Assembly (NCBI RefSeq): GCF_947498825.1
Contig: NZ_CANMLV010000027.1
Span: forward strand, 1 to 62,619
Source: an uncultured Cedecea sp.
GTDB taxonomy: Bacteria; Pseudomonadota; Gammaproteobacteria; Enterobacterales; Enterobacteriaceae
DNA: 62,619 nt
Direction of reading: 5' to 3'
Under the pieces are notes generated by a model that was not told the DNA's origin, did no database searches, and worked only from the letters and a program-made list of their open reading frames with translations. Position numbers and translations under genes: made by a program. Positions within the stretch are counted from its first letter, which is position 1. Each line of letters begins with the position of its first letter. Shown here one piece after another: positions 9,939 to 18,900 of this stretch.

Positions 9939-10951
9939 GCCTGACCATGCGAACCCCGTTTCGGACTGCATTAATCCTGATAATGACGCTTCTTTTTTCT
10001 GTATTTGCCCAAGCTGACCAAGCCTGGGATATTTATAAAGCCCGTTTTTTAATGCCTGACGGGCGTATAATTGATACTGGTAATAACAATATTTCGCACA
10101 GCGAAGGGCAAGGCTTTGCCATGCTGGGTGCCGTCGCGAATAACGACAGAGAAGCCTTTGATAAGCTATGGCTCTGGACCAAAAAAACACTTCAGAATAA
10201 AGAGAGTGGCCTGTTTTACTGGCGCTATAACCCCGCCTCTGCCGACCCTATCGTTGATAAAAATAATGCGACTGATGGTGATACCCTGATAGCCTGGGCA
10301 TTATTGCAGGCTGAAACTCGCTGGCAAGATAAGCAGTATGGAAAAGCCTCGGATCAAATCACCAAAGCGCTGTTAGCACATATGGTTATCGACTATGCAG
10401 GGTATAAAGTGATGCTTCCGGGTAAAGACGGTTTTAATCACAACAGCGAAGTCATTCTTAACCCATCCTATTTTGTTTTCCCGGCCTGGAACGCCTTTGC
10501 AAAACGCAGCCATTTACAAATCTGGCAGATACTGATGAAAGATAGTCAGACTCTGTTAAGTCATATGGGACAGGGGGTCGCTAACTTACCCACTGACTGG
10601 GTAGCATTACGGGCAGACGGCCAGCTATCACCGGCTACAGCCTGGCCACCACGAATGAGTTACGATGCGATACGTATCCCGCTTTATCTCTACTGGTACG
10701 ATAAACAGTCCCCGCTACTCCAGCCATGGCATAACTGGTTCAGTCAGTTCAACCGACTGGAAACCCCGGCCTGGGTCAATGTCGTCAATGATGAAAAAGC
10801 CCCCTATATGATGGCCGGGGGATTACTGGCAGTGCGTGATTTAACGATGGGTGTCAATCTTACTGAACCTGAAATCAGCACAAAAGAAGACTATTACTCA
10901 GCAAGTTTGAGTATGCTGGTGTGGCTGGCTTATCAATCATCAGCCCGATGA
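9935..10951 (+). CDS. bcsZ: Periplasmic endo-1,4-beta-glucanase BcsZ (glycoside hydrolase family 8)
   Basis: 338 residues from the ATG overlapping bcsD; a second in-frame ATG at 9947 gives a more typical signal peptide beginning MRTPFRTALI and ending near AQA. GH8 features are intact: the general acid Glu in SEGQGFAM (E57) and the catalytic Asp in MSYDAIRIPLY (D244). The enzyme trims misplaced cellulose in the periplasm and is needed for efficient export. It is the last gene of the operon; no classical terminator was found immediately after it. Confidence 0.95.
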   Translation: MSLTMRTPFRTALILIMTLLFSVFAQADQAWDIYKARFLMPDGRIIDTGNNNISHSEGQGFAMLGAVANNDREAFDKLWLWTKKTLQNKESGLFYWRYNPASADPIVDKNNATDGDTLIAWALLQAETRWQDKQYGKASDQITKALLAHMVIDYAGYKVMLPGKDGFNHNSEVILNPSYFVFPAWNAFAKRSHLQIWQILMKDSQTLLSHMGQGVANLPTDWVALRADGQLSPATAWPPRMSYDAIRIPLYLYWYDKQSPLLQPWHNWFSQFNRLETPAWVNVVNDEKAPYMMAGGLLAVRDLTMGVNLTEPEISTKEDYYSASLSMLVWLAYQSSAR

Positions 10952-11019
10952 TTTTCTGCTTCATACGCGCTGCGCTGTCATTTGATAGCGCACGCTCCTC
11001 TGGCCCAGTGATACCAGTC

Positions 11020-11146
11020 TATACCCAAAATAATTCGAGTTGCTTGTAGGCACCCAGTTCAGCCCGTCGATGAGCAGAGATAAACTCTGTGATTCGGCAG
11101 GCTGGACGCAGGCAACATCCAGGCAACTTGAAGTATGACGGGTATA
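11020..11146. repeat. Interspersed ~125-bp repeat, intact copy 1
   Basis: Begins TATACCCAAAATAATTCGAG and ends CTTGAAGTATGACGGGTATA, which are imperfect terminal inverted repeats (TATACCC plus a TTCRAGTTGC core). The middle contains GATGAGC, AGATAAACTCTGTGATTC. The same element recurs at 12923-13047 and 61757-61881, and as damaged copies at 14971-15025 and 40219-40296. No reading frame of note; it looks like a MITE or bacterial interspersed repeat and could fold into a long hairpin if transcribed. Confidence 0.9.
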
Positions 11147-11207
11147 TACCTGCCATCCTGGCCTGACTCTTCGTATCAACACTTCTGCTAACAACATACT
11201 GTAAGGA

Positions 11208-12326
11208 ATGACTTTGAGCACCCATAACGAGAAGTTTATCAAAGAGATTCAGTGGTCCTGTCTGCATATGACCCGCACGCTTAAACAAGTCGAATCACTT
11301 CCTGATCTCAGCCATGTTCGTATCGCCTGTAATATGCATCTTGACTTAAAAATGATCCCATTGGTAGAAGGGTTATTGAAGAAAAATGCCCGCGTCTTTT
11401 TGACCACCTGTAATCCGACAACCGTACAAGATGATGTGGTGGCTTACCTGGTTTCCGCTGGAGCTGAAGCCTGTGCCTGGCGCAATATGAACGATGCTGA
11501 CTGGCATAACTCCTGGGAAAAAGCCATTGACTGGCGCCCTACCCATCTCTGTGAAATGGGGGCTGATATCACCACCTTGCTGCATCAGCGCGGTGAATTT
11601 GGTGATGTTGTCGCCTGTCTGGAAGCTACGGGATCCGGTGTCAGCCGTCTTCCCTCCTCTCGTCCGGGTTACCCTATTTTTAACTGGGATGACTTACCGG
11701 TTAAAGAGGGCCTGCATAATCGTCATATGGTCGGTTTAACCGCCTGGCAAACCTTCTTCCAGACCACCCATCTGACGCTTCATGAAAAGAAAGTGCTGGT
11801 TATTGGCTATGGTCTGGTGGGACAGGGCGTAGCAGCAGCGGCAAAAGCCTATGGCGGTCAAGTCATGGTGGCAGAGCGTTGCCCGGCACGTCGCTTACAA
11901 GCCGCTTATGATGGCTGGCATGTGGTTGAAACAGAAGATGTCATTTCCAAAACCGATGTTATTGCTACCGCGACAGGCGCTAAAAAAGTTCTGAGTGCCA
12001 CATTACTCGACCAGACAAAAGACGGTGTCTTCGTACTGAACGTCGGGCACGTTGCGGAAGAAATCGACTGTGACTATCTGAAGCAATACCCTAATCAGGA
12101 AGTGATGCCGTTTATTAATGCCTATAGTTTGCAGGGTAAAACGCTGTATCTGATGGCTAACGGTTCAATGCTCAATCTCACCGCCGGATTTGGCGACAGC
12201 CTGAATGCCTTTGATGTCACGCTTGCCGTTATGGCCAGTGGGATCAAGTATATTGTCACCGCGGGACAAGACGCAGAACCTGCGGTCCATCTACTCCCAC
12301 AAGCGGTCTGGGAAAAGGCACTTTAA
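11208..12326 (+). CDS. S-adenosyl-L-homocysteine hydrolase-like protein, non-canonical
   Basis: 372 residues, against 430-470 for genuine adenosylhomocysteinases. The NAD-binding motif VIGYGLVGQGVA is clear (199-209). By eye the family active site is only partly kept: Glu139 (human E156), Lys166 (K186), Asn171 (N191) and the NVGH histidine are present. The Asp at human 190 is His170, the HMT segment is altered (ACNMHLDLK), the ATGHP histidine segment reads TAGFGDS, and the C-terminal tail that completes the NAD site in the tetramer is missing. It may bind NAD and a nucleoside without normal SAH hydrolysis. Start: AAGGA abuts the ATG at 11208, so a TTG at 11214, six bases further, may be the real start. 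Confidence 0.75.
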   Translation: MTLSTHNEKFIKEIQWSCLHMTRTLKQVESLPDLSHVRIACNMHLDLKMIPLVEGLLKKNARVFLTTCNPTTVQDDVVAYLVSAGAEACAWRNMNDADWHNSWEKAIDWRPTHLCEMGADITTLLHQRGEFGDVVACLEATGSGVSRLPSSRPGYPIFNWDDLPVKEGLHNRHMVGLTAWQTFFQTTHLTLHEKKVLVIGYGLVGQGVAAAAKAYGGQVMVAERCPARRLQAAYDGWHVVETEDVISKTDVIATATGAKKVLSATLLDQTKDGVFVLNVGHVAEEIDCDYLKQYPNQEVMPFINAYSLQGKTLYLMANGSMLNLTAGFGDSLNAFDVTLAVMASGIKYIVTAGQDAEPAVHLLPQAVWEKAL

Positions 12327-12386
12327 GCAATACTGAAATGGTCGGTCTTAAGGAACGACCATTATTGATGCCCGAATAACAGACAC

Positions 12387-12414
12387 AAAAAAACCCGCCA
12401 TGGCGGGTTTTTTT
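12387..12414. terminator. Bidirectional Rho-independent terminator between the SAHase-like gene and the csp gene
   Basis: Perfect 28-base palindrome: seven A, CCCGCCA, TGGCGGG, seven T. It gives a GC stem followed by a U-run in both directions and so can end both convergent transcripts. Confidence 0.9.
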
Positions 12415-12438
12415 AGGCTTACTTAACGAGGGGCTGAA

Positions 12439-12651
12439 TTACAGCGCAACAACGTTAGCAGCAGCAGGGCCTTTAGCACCATTCTCGATGGTGAACTCAA
12501 CTTTCTGGCCTTCGTCAAGAGTTTTGAAGCTGTCGCTCTGAATTGCAGAGAAATGTACGAATACATCTTTGCTGCCATCAGTTGGAGAAATGAAGCCGAA
12601 ACCTTTCTCAGCGTTGAACCATTTTACCAAACCAGTCATTTTGTTAGACAT
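12439..12651 (-). CDS. Cold-shock protein of the CspA family
   Basis: 70-residue nucleic-acid chaperone with the cold-shock fold. RNP1 KGFGFIS and RNP2 VFVHFSAI are both intact. It binds single-stranded RNA and DNA and melts secondary structure at low temperature. The start was set at MSNKMTG because AAGG lies seven bases upstream, as in cspA genes; an in-frame ATG farther upstream (12681) falls inside the leader. It is closest to the CspA/CspB/CspG type; which paralogue cannot be told by eye. Confidence 0.93.
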   Translation of the reverse strand: MSNKMTGLVKWFNAEKGFGFISPTDGSKDVFVHFSAIQSDSFKTLDEGQKVEFTIENGAKGPAAANVVAL

Positions 12652-12827
12652 AAATATTACCTTTTTCATTTTCTTAGCCACGATACGCGGCGAACACGGT
12701 CTGTTCAGCAGAGTGGACTTAATCTGGCGCTTAGGAGGAGACTCGAGAAAAAGGGATATCTAAGATAGCGCTTGAACTGAGGACTGCTTTACTAAAACTG
12801 CTTTCATAAGGTCTGTATTCCAAACCG
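12652..12827 (-). ncRNA. cspA-type thermosensing 5' leader with cold box
   Basis: The leader begins CGGTTTG, followed by ACAGACC, AAGCAGT, TAGTAA and a TTCAAG segment, in the order found in the E. coli cspA leader. It runs about 176 bases to the ATG, close to the 159 of cspA. Such leaders refold at low temperature to expose the ribosome-binding site. The transcription start is inferred from similarity; boundaries are approximate. Confidence 0.75.
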
Positions 12828-12922
12828 CGGCTATTTACTCATATTCCTAAGATTTTAGCAATCCTAATTTGTAAAACTGACAATTTCATCCGTAATGGAG
12901 GCAAAAAAAACTAAAAAGTTCT

Positions 12923-13047
12923 GTACCCAACATAACTCGAGTTGCTTGTAGGCGCGAAGTGAGGCGCGTCGATGAGCATAGATAAACTCTGTGATTCGGC
13001 GCGCCTCACGCACGCAGCACCCAGGCAACTTGAAGTATGACGGGTAC
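12923..13047. repeat. Interspersed ~125-bp repeat, intact copy 2
   Basis: Same element as at 11020, same orientation, with outermost bases GTACCC/GGGTAC instead of TATACCC/GGGTATA. It lies between the csp leader and aer. The two arms around the centre differ from copy 1 but match each other (GAGGCGCG / CGCGCCTC), showing compensatory change that keeps an internal stem. Confidence 0.9.
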
Positions 13048-13086
13048 AAAAACAGACTTTTCCCGTCTGCTTTTAGTCGCTGAATC

Positions 13087-14607
13087 CTAGCTTAAAACTG
13101 TCACTGCGTCCTGCAAGCGGGTTGCACGATATTTTACCATGGCTGAAATCTGCGCCCCATTTTCCACTAATCCGGCATTTTTTTGTGTAATTGCACTGAG
13201 CTCAGCCACCGCGCGGGTCACATTAGCCAGTCCATCAGCCTGCTCTGACGTCGCCTGACTGATATGCCCCAGTAATTGTGTGACATTCTGTACCTGAGTG
13301 ACAATGTCCTGCATCGTTTGTCCCGCAGCATGGACCTGTACCGTACCCGATTTTACTTTACTGGTGCTGGCATCAATCAGTTTGCGAATATCATTCGCAG
13401 CACTGGCACTACGCTGAGCAAGATTGCGTACTTCCCCCGCCACAACCGCGAAACCTTTACCCTGCTCACCCGCACGAGCGGCCTCAACGGCGGCATTTAA
13501 CGCCAGGATATTGGTCTGGAAAGCGATATCATTAATCAACGTTGTTATCGACCCAATACGCTGAGTACTGTCAGAGATATCATCCATGGTGGTGACCACG
13601 GTTTCCATAGCATCAGCTCCATGGGAAGCCGCCTCGCTCGCTGAACTCGAGAGTTTATCTGCCGCAGAAGCCGTCTCTGAATTGCTCTGTACAGAAGCAG
13701 ACATTTGATTCATTGCCGTCACGGTTTGTTGAACATTCTCCACTGTCTGCCGGGTTCGTGCGTTCAAATCTTCATTACCTTTGGCCATCGCCTCACTGCC
13801 GCTGTGCACATTCGCAACCTGACCACTCACATCATTAATTAACCAGCGACACATCAGCCCTAACTGACCAACAGAGCGTAAAATCATTCCTACCTCATCG
13901 CTACGCTGAAGGTGCTGTACCCGATGGCGGTTCCCTGTTGCCACATCAAGCGCCTGTCGGGCAACATTTCTTAATGGGCGAACGATTTGCCATTCCAGCA
14001 GGCCGTATACCAGCAGCGTAGCGAATCCACCAGTCAACCCTTGCTGAAGGGGTAATTCGCACAACCAGGCCGATGCCAGTAATATCATCAGCAAAAAAAC
14101 CATAATGGCACGTACACGAGTACGCAGCGATAACGTGGGCAATTTGCCTGTCAGGCCTTTACGTAACACCAGACCCTTGACGATTTTTCGCTTACTACGG
14201 CCTTCGTTCATTGCCTGATATAACGGCTCAGCGGCGGCAATCTCTTCGCGCGTCGCCTTTGTGCGAATCGACATATATCCGGTCGTTTGCCCTTGTCGGA
14301 CTAACGGTATCGCATTCGCTCTTACCCAGTAATGGTCACCATTTTTACGATAGTTTTTTACAATTCCCGTCCAGGGTTCTCCCTGCTGCAAGGTAAACCA
14401 CATATCCGCAAATGCTTCTTTTGGCATATCAGGATGTCGAACAATATTATGGGCAGAGCCTTGCAGCTCATGTAACTCATAGCCACTTACCTGTACAAAA
14501 GCATCGTTAGCATGTGTTATGTAGCTTTTCAGGTCAGTGGTTGACATCAAGGTTGTGTCATCATCCAGCATAAACTCATGCTGTGTGACGGATTGACGGG
14601 CAGGCAT
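13087..14607 (-). CDS. aer: Aer-type PAS-containing aerotaxis/energy-taxis receptor
   Basis: 506 residues. An N-terminal PAS domain (about 10-120; [10 protein letters not shown], then [19 protein letters not shown]) binds FAD in Aer. A basic F1-like linker, one hydrophobic hairpin region around 165-205 and a HAMP-like segment follow. The cytoplasmic signalling domain has the hallmark hairpin [20 protein letters not shown] near 360-380. There is no periplasmic ligand domain, so it should report redox or proton motive force state to CheA-CheW. The promoter at 14657-14683 matches flagellar sigma-28. Confidence 0.93.
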   Translation of the reverse strand: MPARQSVTQHEFMLDDDTTLMSTTDLKSYITHANDAFVQVSGYELHELQGSAHNIVRHPDMPKEAFADMWFTLQQGEPWTGIVKNYRKNGDHYWVRANAIPLVRQGQTTGYMSIRTKATREEIAAAEPLYQAMNEGRSKRKIVKGLVLRKGLTGKLPTLSLRTRVRAIMVFLLMILLASAWLCELPLQQGLTGGFATLLVYGLLEWQIVRPLRNVARQALDVATGNRHRVQHLQRSDEVGMILRSVGQLGLMCRWLINDVSGQVANVHSGSEAMAKGNEDLNARTRQTVENVQQTVTAMNQMSASVQSNSETASAADKLSSSASEAASHGADAMETVVTTMDDISDSTQRIGSITTLINDIAFQTNILALNAAVEAARAGEQGKGFAVVAGEVRNLAQRSASAANDIRKLIDASTSKVKSGTVQVHAAGQTMQDIVTQVQNVTQLLGHISQATSEQADGLANVTRAVAELSAITQKNAGLVENGAQISAMVKYRATRLQDAVTVLS

Positions 14608-14656
14608 AGCAACTCCCTTTAAGAGGTTATCCAGTGGTCACTCTTCGGAGCTAGTT

Positions 14657-14683
14657 ATTTCGGCATGATGAAATTTTACTTTA
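14657..14683 (-). promoter_or_regulatory. Sigma-28 (FliA) promoter of aer
   Basis: On the minus strand TAAAGTAA, 11 bases, GCCGAAAT; FliA consensus is TAAAGTTT-N11-GCCGATAA. It lies about 50 bases before the aer ATG and ties aer to the flagellar regulon. Confidence 0.85.
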
Positions 14684-15283
14684 AGTCAAAATATAGATGG
14701 CCGTCACATTCCTGACCAATAACCATAACATTACCAATGCTTTCGGGTAACAAAATGGTAATCAGACACCGGCAGCAGCAAACCGCCTTCAGCTTCAGCC
14801 GTAAAAAGACAGGAGATAAAAATCTATAACTATCAATATACTTTTTATTTTGATGCGTTATTTATAAACAATACTCTCTCTGAACGAAGTGTTTTAACAG
14901 CAACAAATATAAAAACATTACTATTCAATTAAAATATAACCACATGATATATAAAAAATAATGCGATTTACTTGTAGATACCCCACGTACGCAACCCCCA
15001 GGCAACTTGAAGTACGACGGGTATAAACGCACCCTATAAACCTTAATATATATAAGGTCAATAAGGTTTATCTCTCTAATTTTCCGGATAAAAAATGTAC
15101 CTGTCATATCTCAACAAATAATAAAGATACAAAAAGATACACACAAAAACATATGGCTACATCGTTCTGGTGTTGGAATATTTTTTTCATATATGAGGAA
15201 ATTGCAACACAAGGAACACCGTGTTATTAATCTTTTCCCCCGGATATGATGAATAGCGCTCGACGGATTCTGAATGAGTTGTT
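14684..15283. other. 600-bp AT-rich gene-free stretch before the LuxR-type regulator
   Basis: No convincing gene here. It contains the promoter side of aer, a damaged copy of the interspersed repeat (14971-15025), and an AT-rich block (about 14820-14970 and 15030-15220) likely to hold the promoter of the response regulator gene at 15284. No individual promoter could be assigned with confidence. Confidence 0.6.
14971..15025. repeat. Interspersed repeat, internally deleted copy 3
   Basis: Retains CTTGTAG from the left arm and the right end (CAGGCAACTTGAAGTACGAC then GGGTATA), with about 70 bases of the middle missing. Confidence 0.75.
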
Positions 15284-15901
15284 ATGGATAAAATAATTTA
15301 TATTGTTGATGATGATGAATCTGTCATTACTGCATTGCGTAATCTTCTAAGTTCAGAGGGTTACCAGATATCGACTTTTACCTCTCCTACCGAATTTTTA
15401 CATCAATCTCAATACAGTATGCCGAGTTGTTTAATTGTTGATCTGAATATGCCGGATATGGACGGTTTTGATGTTTCTCAAAACCTTACTGAACGAGGTT
15501 ATGCTATCCCCACAATTTTTTTAACGGGTTTTGGTACTATTCCTATCACGGTAAAGGCAATGAAAGCCGGTGCTTTTCAGTTTCTTACCAAGCCCGTTAT
15601 GCCAGATGAGCTTATGCAAGTGGTGTCTGAAGCGCTGGCATTAGCTGACAAAAGTCATAAAGTTTCACAAGAAAAACTGGTACTTACAGAACGTTATCTT
15701 TCGTTAACGCCACGTGAAAAAGAGTTAATGCAGTTTGTCACTCGTGGTTTATTAAACAAGCAAGTTGCCGATCAAATGGGGATTAGCGAAATAACGGCAA
15801 AAGTGCATAAACGCAGAGTAATGGAAAAAATGTCCGTACGTTCTGTTTCAGAGTTGGTCAGAGCAGCTGATAAACTTAATCTTATCAAAGATAAAGAATG
15901 A
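15284..15901 (+). CDS. LuxR/FixJ-family two-component response regulator
   Basis: 205 residues. Receiver domain (1-120): acidic pocket DDDE at 9-12, phospho-acceptor Asp53 in VDLNMPD, Thr81 and Lys103 all present. A LuxR-type helix-turn-helix follows (about 138-200; LTPREKELMQFV and NKQVADQMGISEITAKVHK). It should be a DNA-binding output for a histidine kinase. The gene converges on the giant sensor kinase gene with only 45 bases between them, making that kinase the obvious partner. The palindromes at 23261-23298 are candidate targets; this is inference. Confidence 0.9.
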   Translation: MDKIIYIVDDDESVITALRNLLSSEGYQISTFTSPTEFLHQSQYSMPSCLIVDLNMPDMDGFDVSQNLTERGYAIPTIFLTGFGTIPITVKAMKAGAFQFLTKPVMPDELMQVVSEALALADKSHKVSQEKLVLTERYLSLTPREKELMQFVTRGLLNKQVADQMGISEITAKVHKRRVMEKMSVRSVSELVRAADKLNLIKDKE

Positions 15902-15946
15902 GAACGCCTCAATCCCTCCTGCAACAGATGGTGTAGGAGGAAAGTG

Positions 15947-18900
15947 TCATGACGCTATCTCTTCAATGACCGGTAAGGTAAAGAAGAATACACTCCCGCC
16001 GGTTTGACGATCTTCTGCACTCAGCACTCCTCCATGGCGTTTGATAATTTCATGGCTGATAGTCAATCCCATTCCCATACCTTCCGCTTTGGTCGTATAG
16101 AAAGAATCAAAAATTTTATCAATAACCGCTGCCGATAAACCGATACCGTTATCGGCAACCGCGACCTGAATAACATCAGGTGTCGGATTAAATGAGCTCA
16201 GACGCAGGATACGCGCACCCGAGTTATCAGCCATGGCTTCAATAGCATTGATGACGAGATTCAGTAGTACCTGCTGAATCTGCACACTGTCACAAAAAAT
16301 GACATCGCATTCTGCTTTCACATCCAGTTCTAAAGAGACATGACGACGTTCCAGTTCAAGACGTGACAACGCCAGAATATCACGCGCCAACTGGTGTAAT
16401 TTTGCCGGGCGAAATTCAGAAGTATTATTGCGAGTTAATGACTGCAAACCACGAATGATTTCCCCGGCACGCTGCCCTTCCTTGATAATTTCCTCAATAC
16501 TCAGGCTGGCTTTATCCAAATTTTCAGGACCACGTTTTAACCAACGCAAGCTGGCACCTGCATTGGCAACAATCGACATTAGCGGTTGATTAATCTCATG
16601 GGCTATAGAAGAAGTCAGTTGCCCCACCGTCGTCGCACGGGCAACGCGGGCCAGCTCAGCCTGTGCAATTCTGACCGCATCCTCGGACTGACGTTGAACG
16701 GTAATATCCGTCAGTGTGCCAAAATACTCGGCTACATCAGGCCAATTCTCGCATGGCTCGCCAATACCTTTAATGTAGCGACATTCACCATCATCACGAA
16801 TTATGCGGAATTCAGACTGCATATTGATACCTTTCTCGACACTGTTTTCAATCAGCGCTCTCAGGTTAACAATATCATCAGGGTGCACCCGACTCTGAAA
16901 TTCAACCATCGAAGTACGAGTCTGTTCAGGGGGGAGTCCCATTATACGTTTGTATTCATCTGATATTAGCTGAATATCCTGATCCAGATACCAGTGCCAG
17001 GTTCCGGTATTGCTGATTTTTTCTCCAAGCATCAATGATGTCTGACTGGCCAGTAACTGCTTTTCAATTTTCCGGCGTTGGATATTCTCTTCCAATAATT
17101 CGGCATACAGACTCGCTGTTTCAAGAGAAACGGCAGCTTGTGCCCCTAACATTGAAACAATCCTCGAATGCTCGGCGGTGAAAACATCGGGCATCAGTCG
17201 ATTTTCCAGATAGAGCACCCCCACCATCCTCGCCTGCCTGAACATTGGGACACACATGACAGCGGCTCCAGATGCAACTAAATACTTATCCTGGCTAAAT
17301 GGACTGAATACTTCGGGCCGACCGGTGCGGATCTCTTGTCCTGTACGGATAACGGCTGATAGCACTGATAACGGAAGATCGGTTGCAAGCGGTATTTCCT
17401 TCACCACCCTAACTTTGATCCCTTCGATCGTAGAAGAGGCTCGGGCCTGTATTTCAGGCACATTTCCGTCAAGTAAGCGAATCAAGATACAGTGCTGTGC
17501 CCCTGCTCTCTCAACCAACATCACCATTAAAATATGGATCAAGCGGTCGAGGTTTATCTCCTCCGTTAACGCTCTCATCGCTGTGACCATGCTCTGTAAG
17601 TCACTCACCGCTGAACTTTGCTCAAACGTCACGGTACTTAATGCCGTTGGCGCATGTTGAGTCATGAGATGGGGATAACGCGCTTCAAGCTGGCTGACTT
17701 TCGCAATAGCTCCCCAACGTTCCCATGCCATCAAGGCGCCTTTGATATAAGCCTCTCCGGCAAATGCCATATCCTGAGCCGCAGCAAAACGTGCAGCCAG
17801 CTCGCAGGCTAACCCATTAATATGATGAAACTGACCACGGTGCGATAATGCAATGGCTTTTTCATAGTGCTCCATTGCCTGGCTTGTTTTTCCCTCCAGT
17901 CTTAACAGCTCGGCACGAAGCAGCGCCTCTTTGTCTGAAAAAGTCCCCGCATTTTCAGTAGTCCAGGTCACAATTTTATCCAGATGACATTGCAGTTGAC
18001 GCAGACGGGAGGGCTCCAAATTCTCAGGCTGTAGAGGAACAGAGAGTGAAAGTGCACTGTAGAGATGAAAATCGAGCATATGTATATGCCCGGGTACACG
18101 ATCGCTAAATGGTGCAGCATCTGCAAATTGTCTACTCGCCTCGGTGTATTCCCCGGCAAAAAAATACGCCATCCCTTTATAAAGCCTTCCCCAAAACTGC
18201 ATCAGAAATATCGGTTCAACAATATTTCTCTCCGTTTTTACCCCCATCATTGGCGGCACGAAATGCTCACCGGAAAATTTGTCGCCTTTTGGCTGGCGCA
18301 AAAACATGACGTAATCCTGCTGCATTTCCAGAATAACTTCGACGTCATGAAACTGGGCTTTTCGCACATAGGCCAGGCGTCGGGTTATCGAAATTTGCAC
18401 GCCGTCAAGATGATCCGCACGCGCTAATGAATTCATGGTCAAGTGGCGCAGGACTAAACACGCTGATGTGTGGTCCCCAATCTCAACGGCGACATCAAAG
18501 GTTGTTTTGGCACATTCAATGGCATAAGTCAGGGGCATAGTCCAAACACTGACTTGATCCAGCGGCATTAAGGTTCGGGCTTTGTAACTGACAAAGTCGT
18601 GTTTATGTACCAACTCACGAGCAAGTAGTGCGCTTGAGAATCCCCGGCTATATTCATCATACTGATCGCCACAAGCGATACCGTACCAGGAAAGCGCCAA
18701 CGTTGAAGCACCACAGATCCCTTTGGCCATCGTCAAATGGAGCAATTGGCATAAAATCATAAATTGCAGGCGTGGGCTGATAAAAATGGCAAACGTGCTG
18801 GCACTTGCCAGTAGATTCATCACCGCTTCTGTTTTCTGACAGTTCAGTCGTGGCAACGAACGAAAACGCTGGTAAGGATTGTTTCCCACCGCTTTTTTCA

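Noticed and set aside
12652-12681. Ten-residue N-terminal extension of the cold-shock protein
   Set aside because: It falls in the cspA-type leader; AAGG before 12651 and family alignment fix the start.
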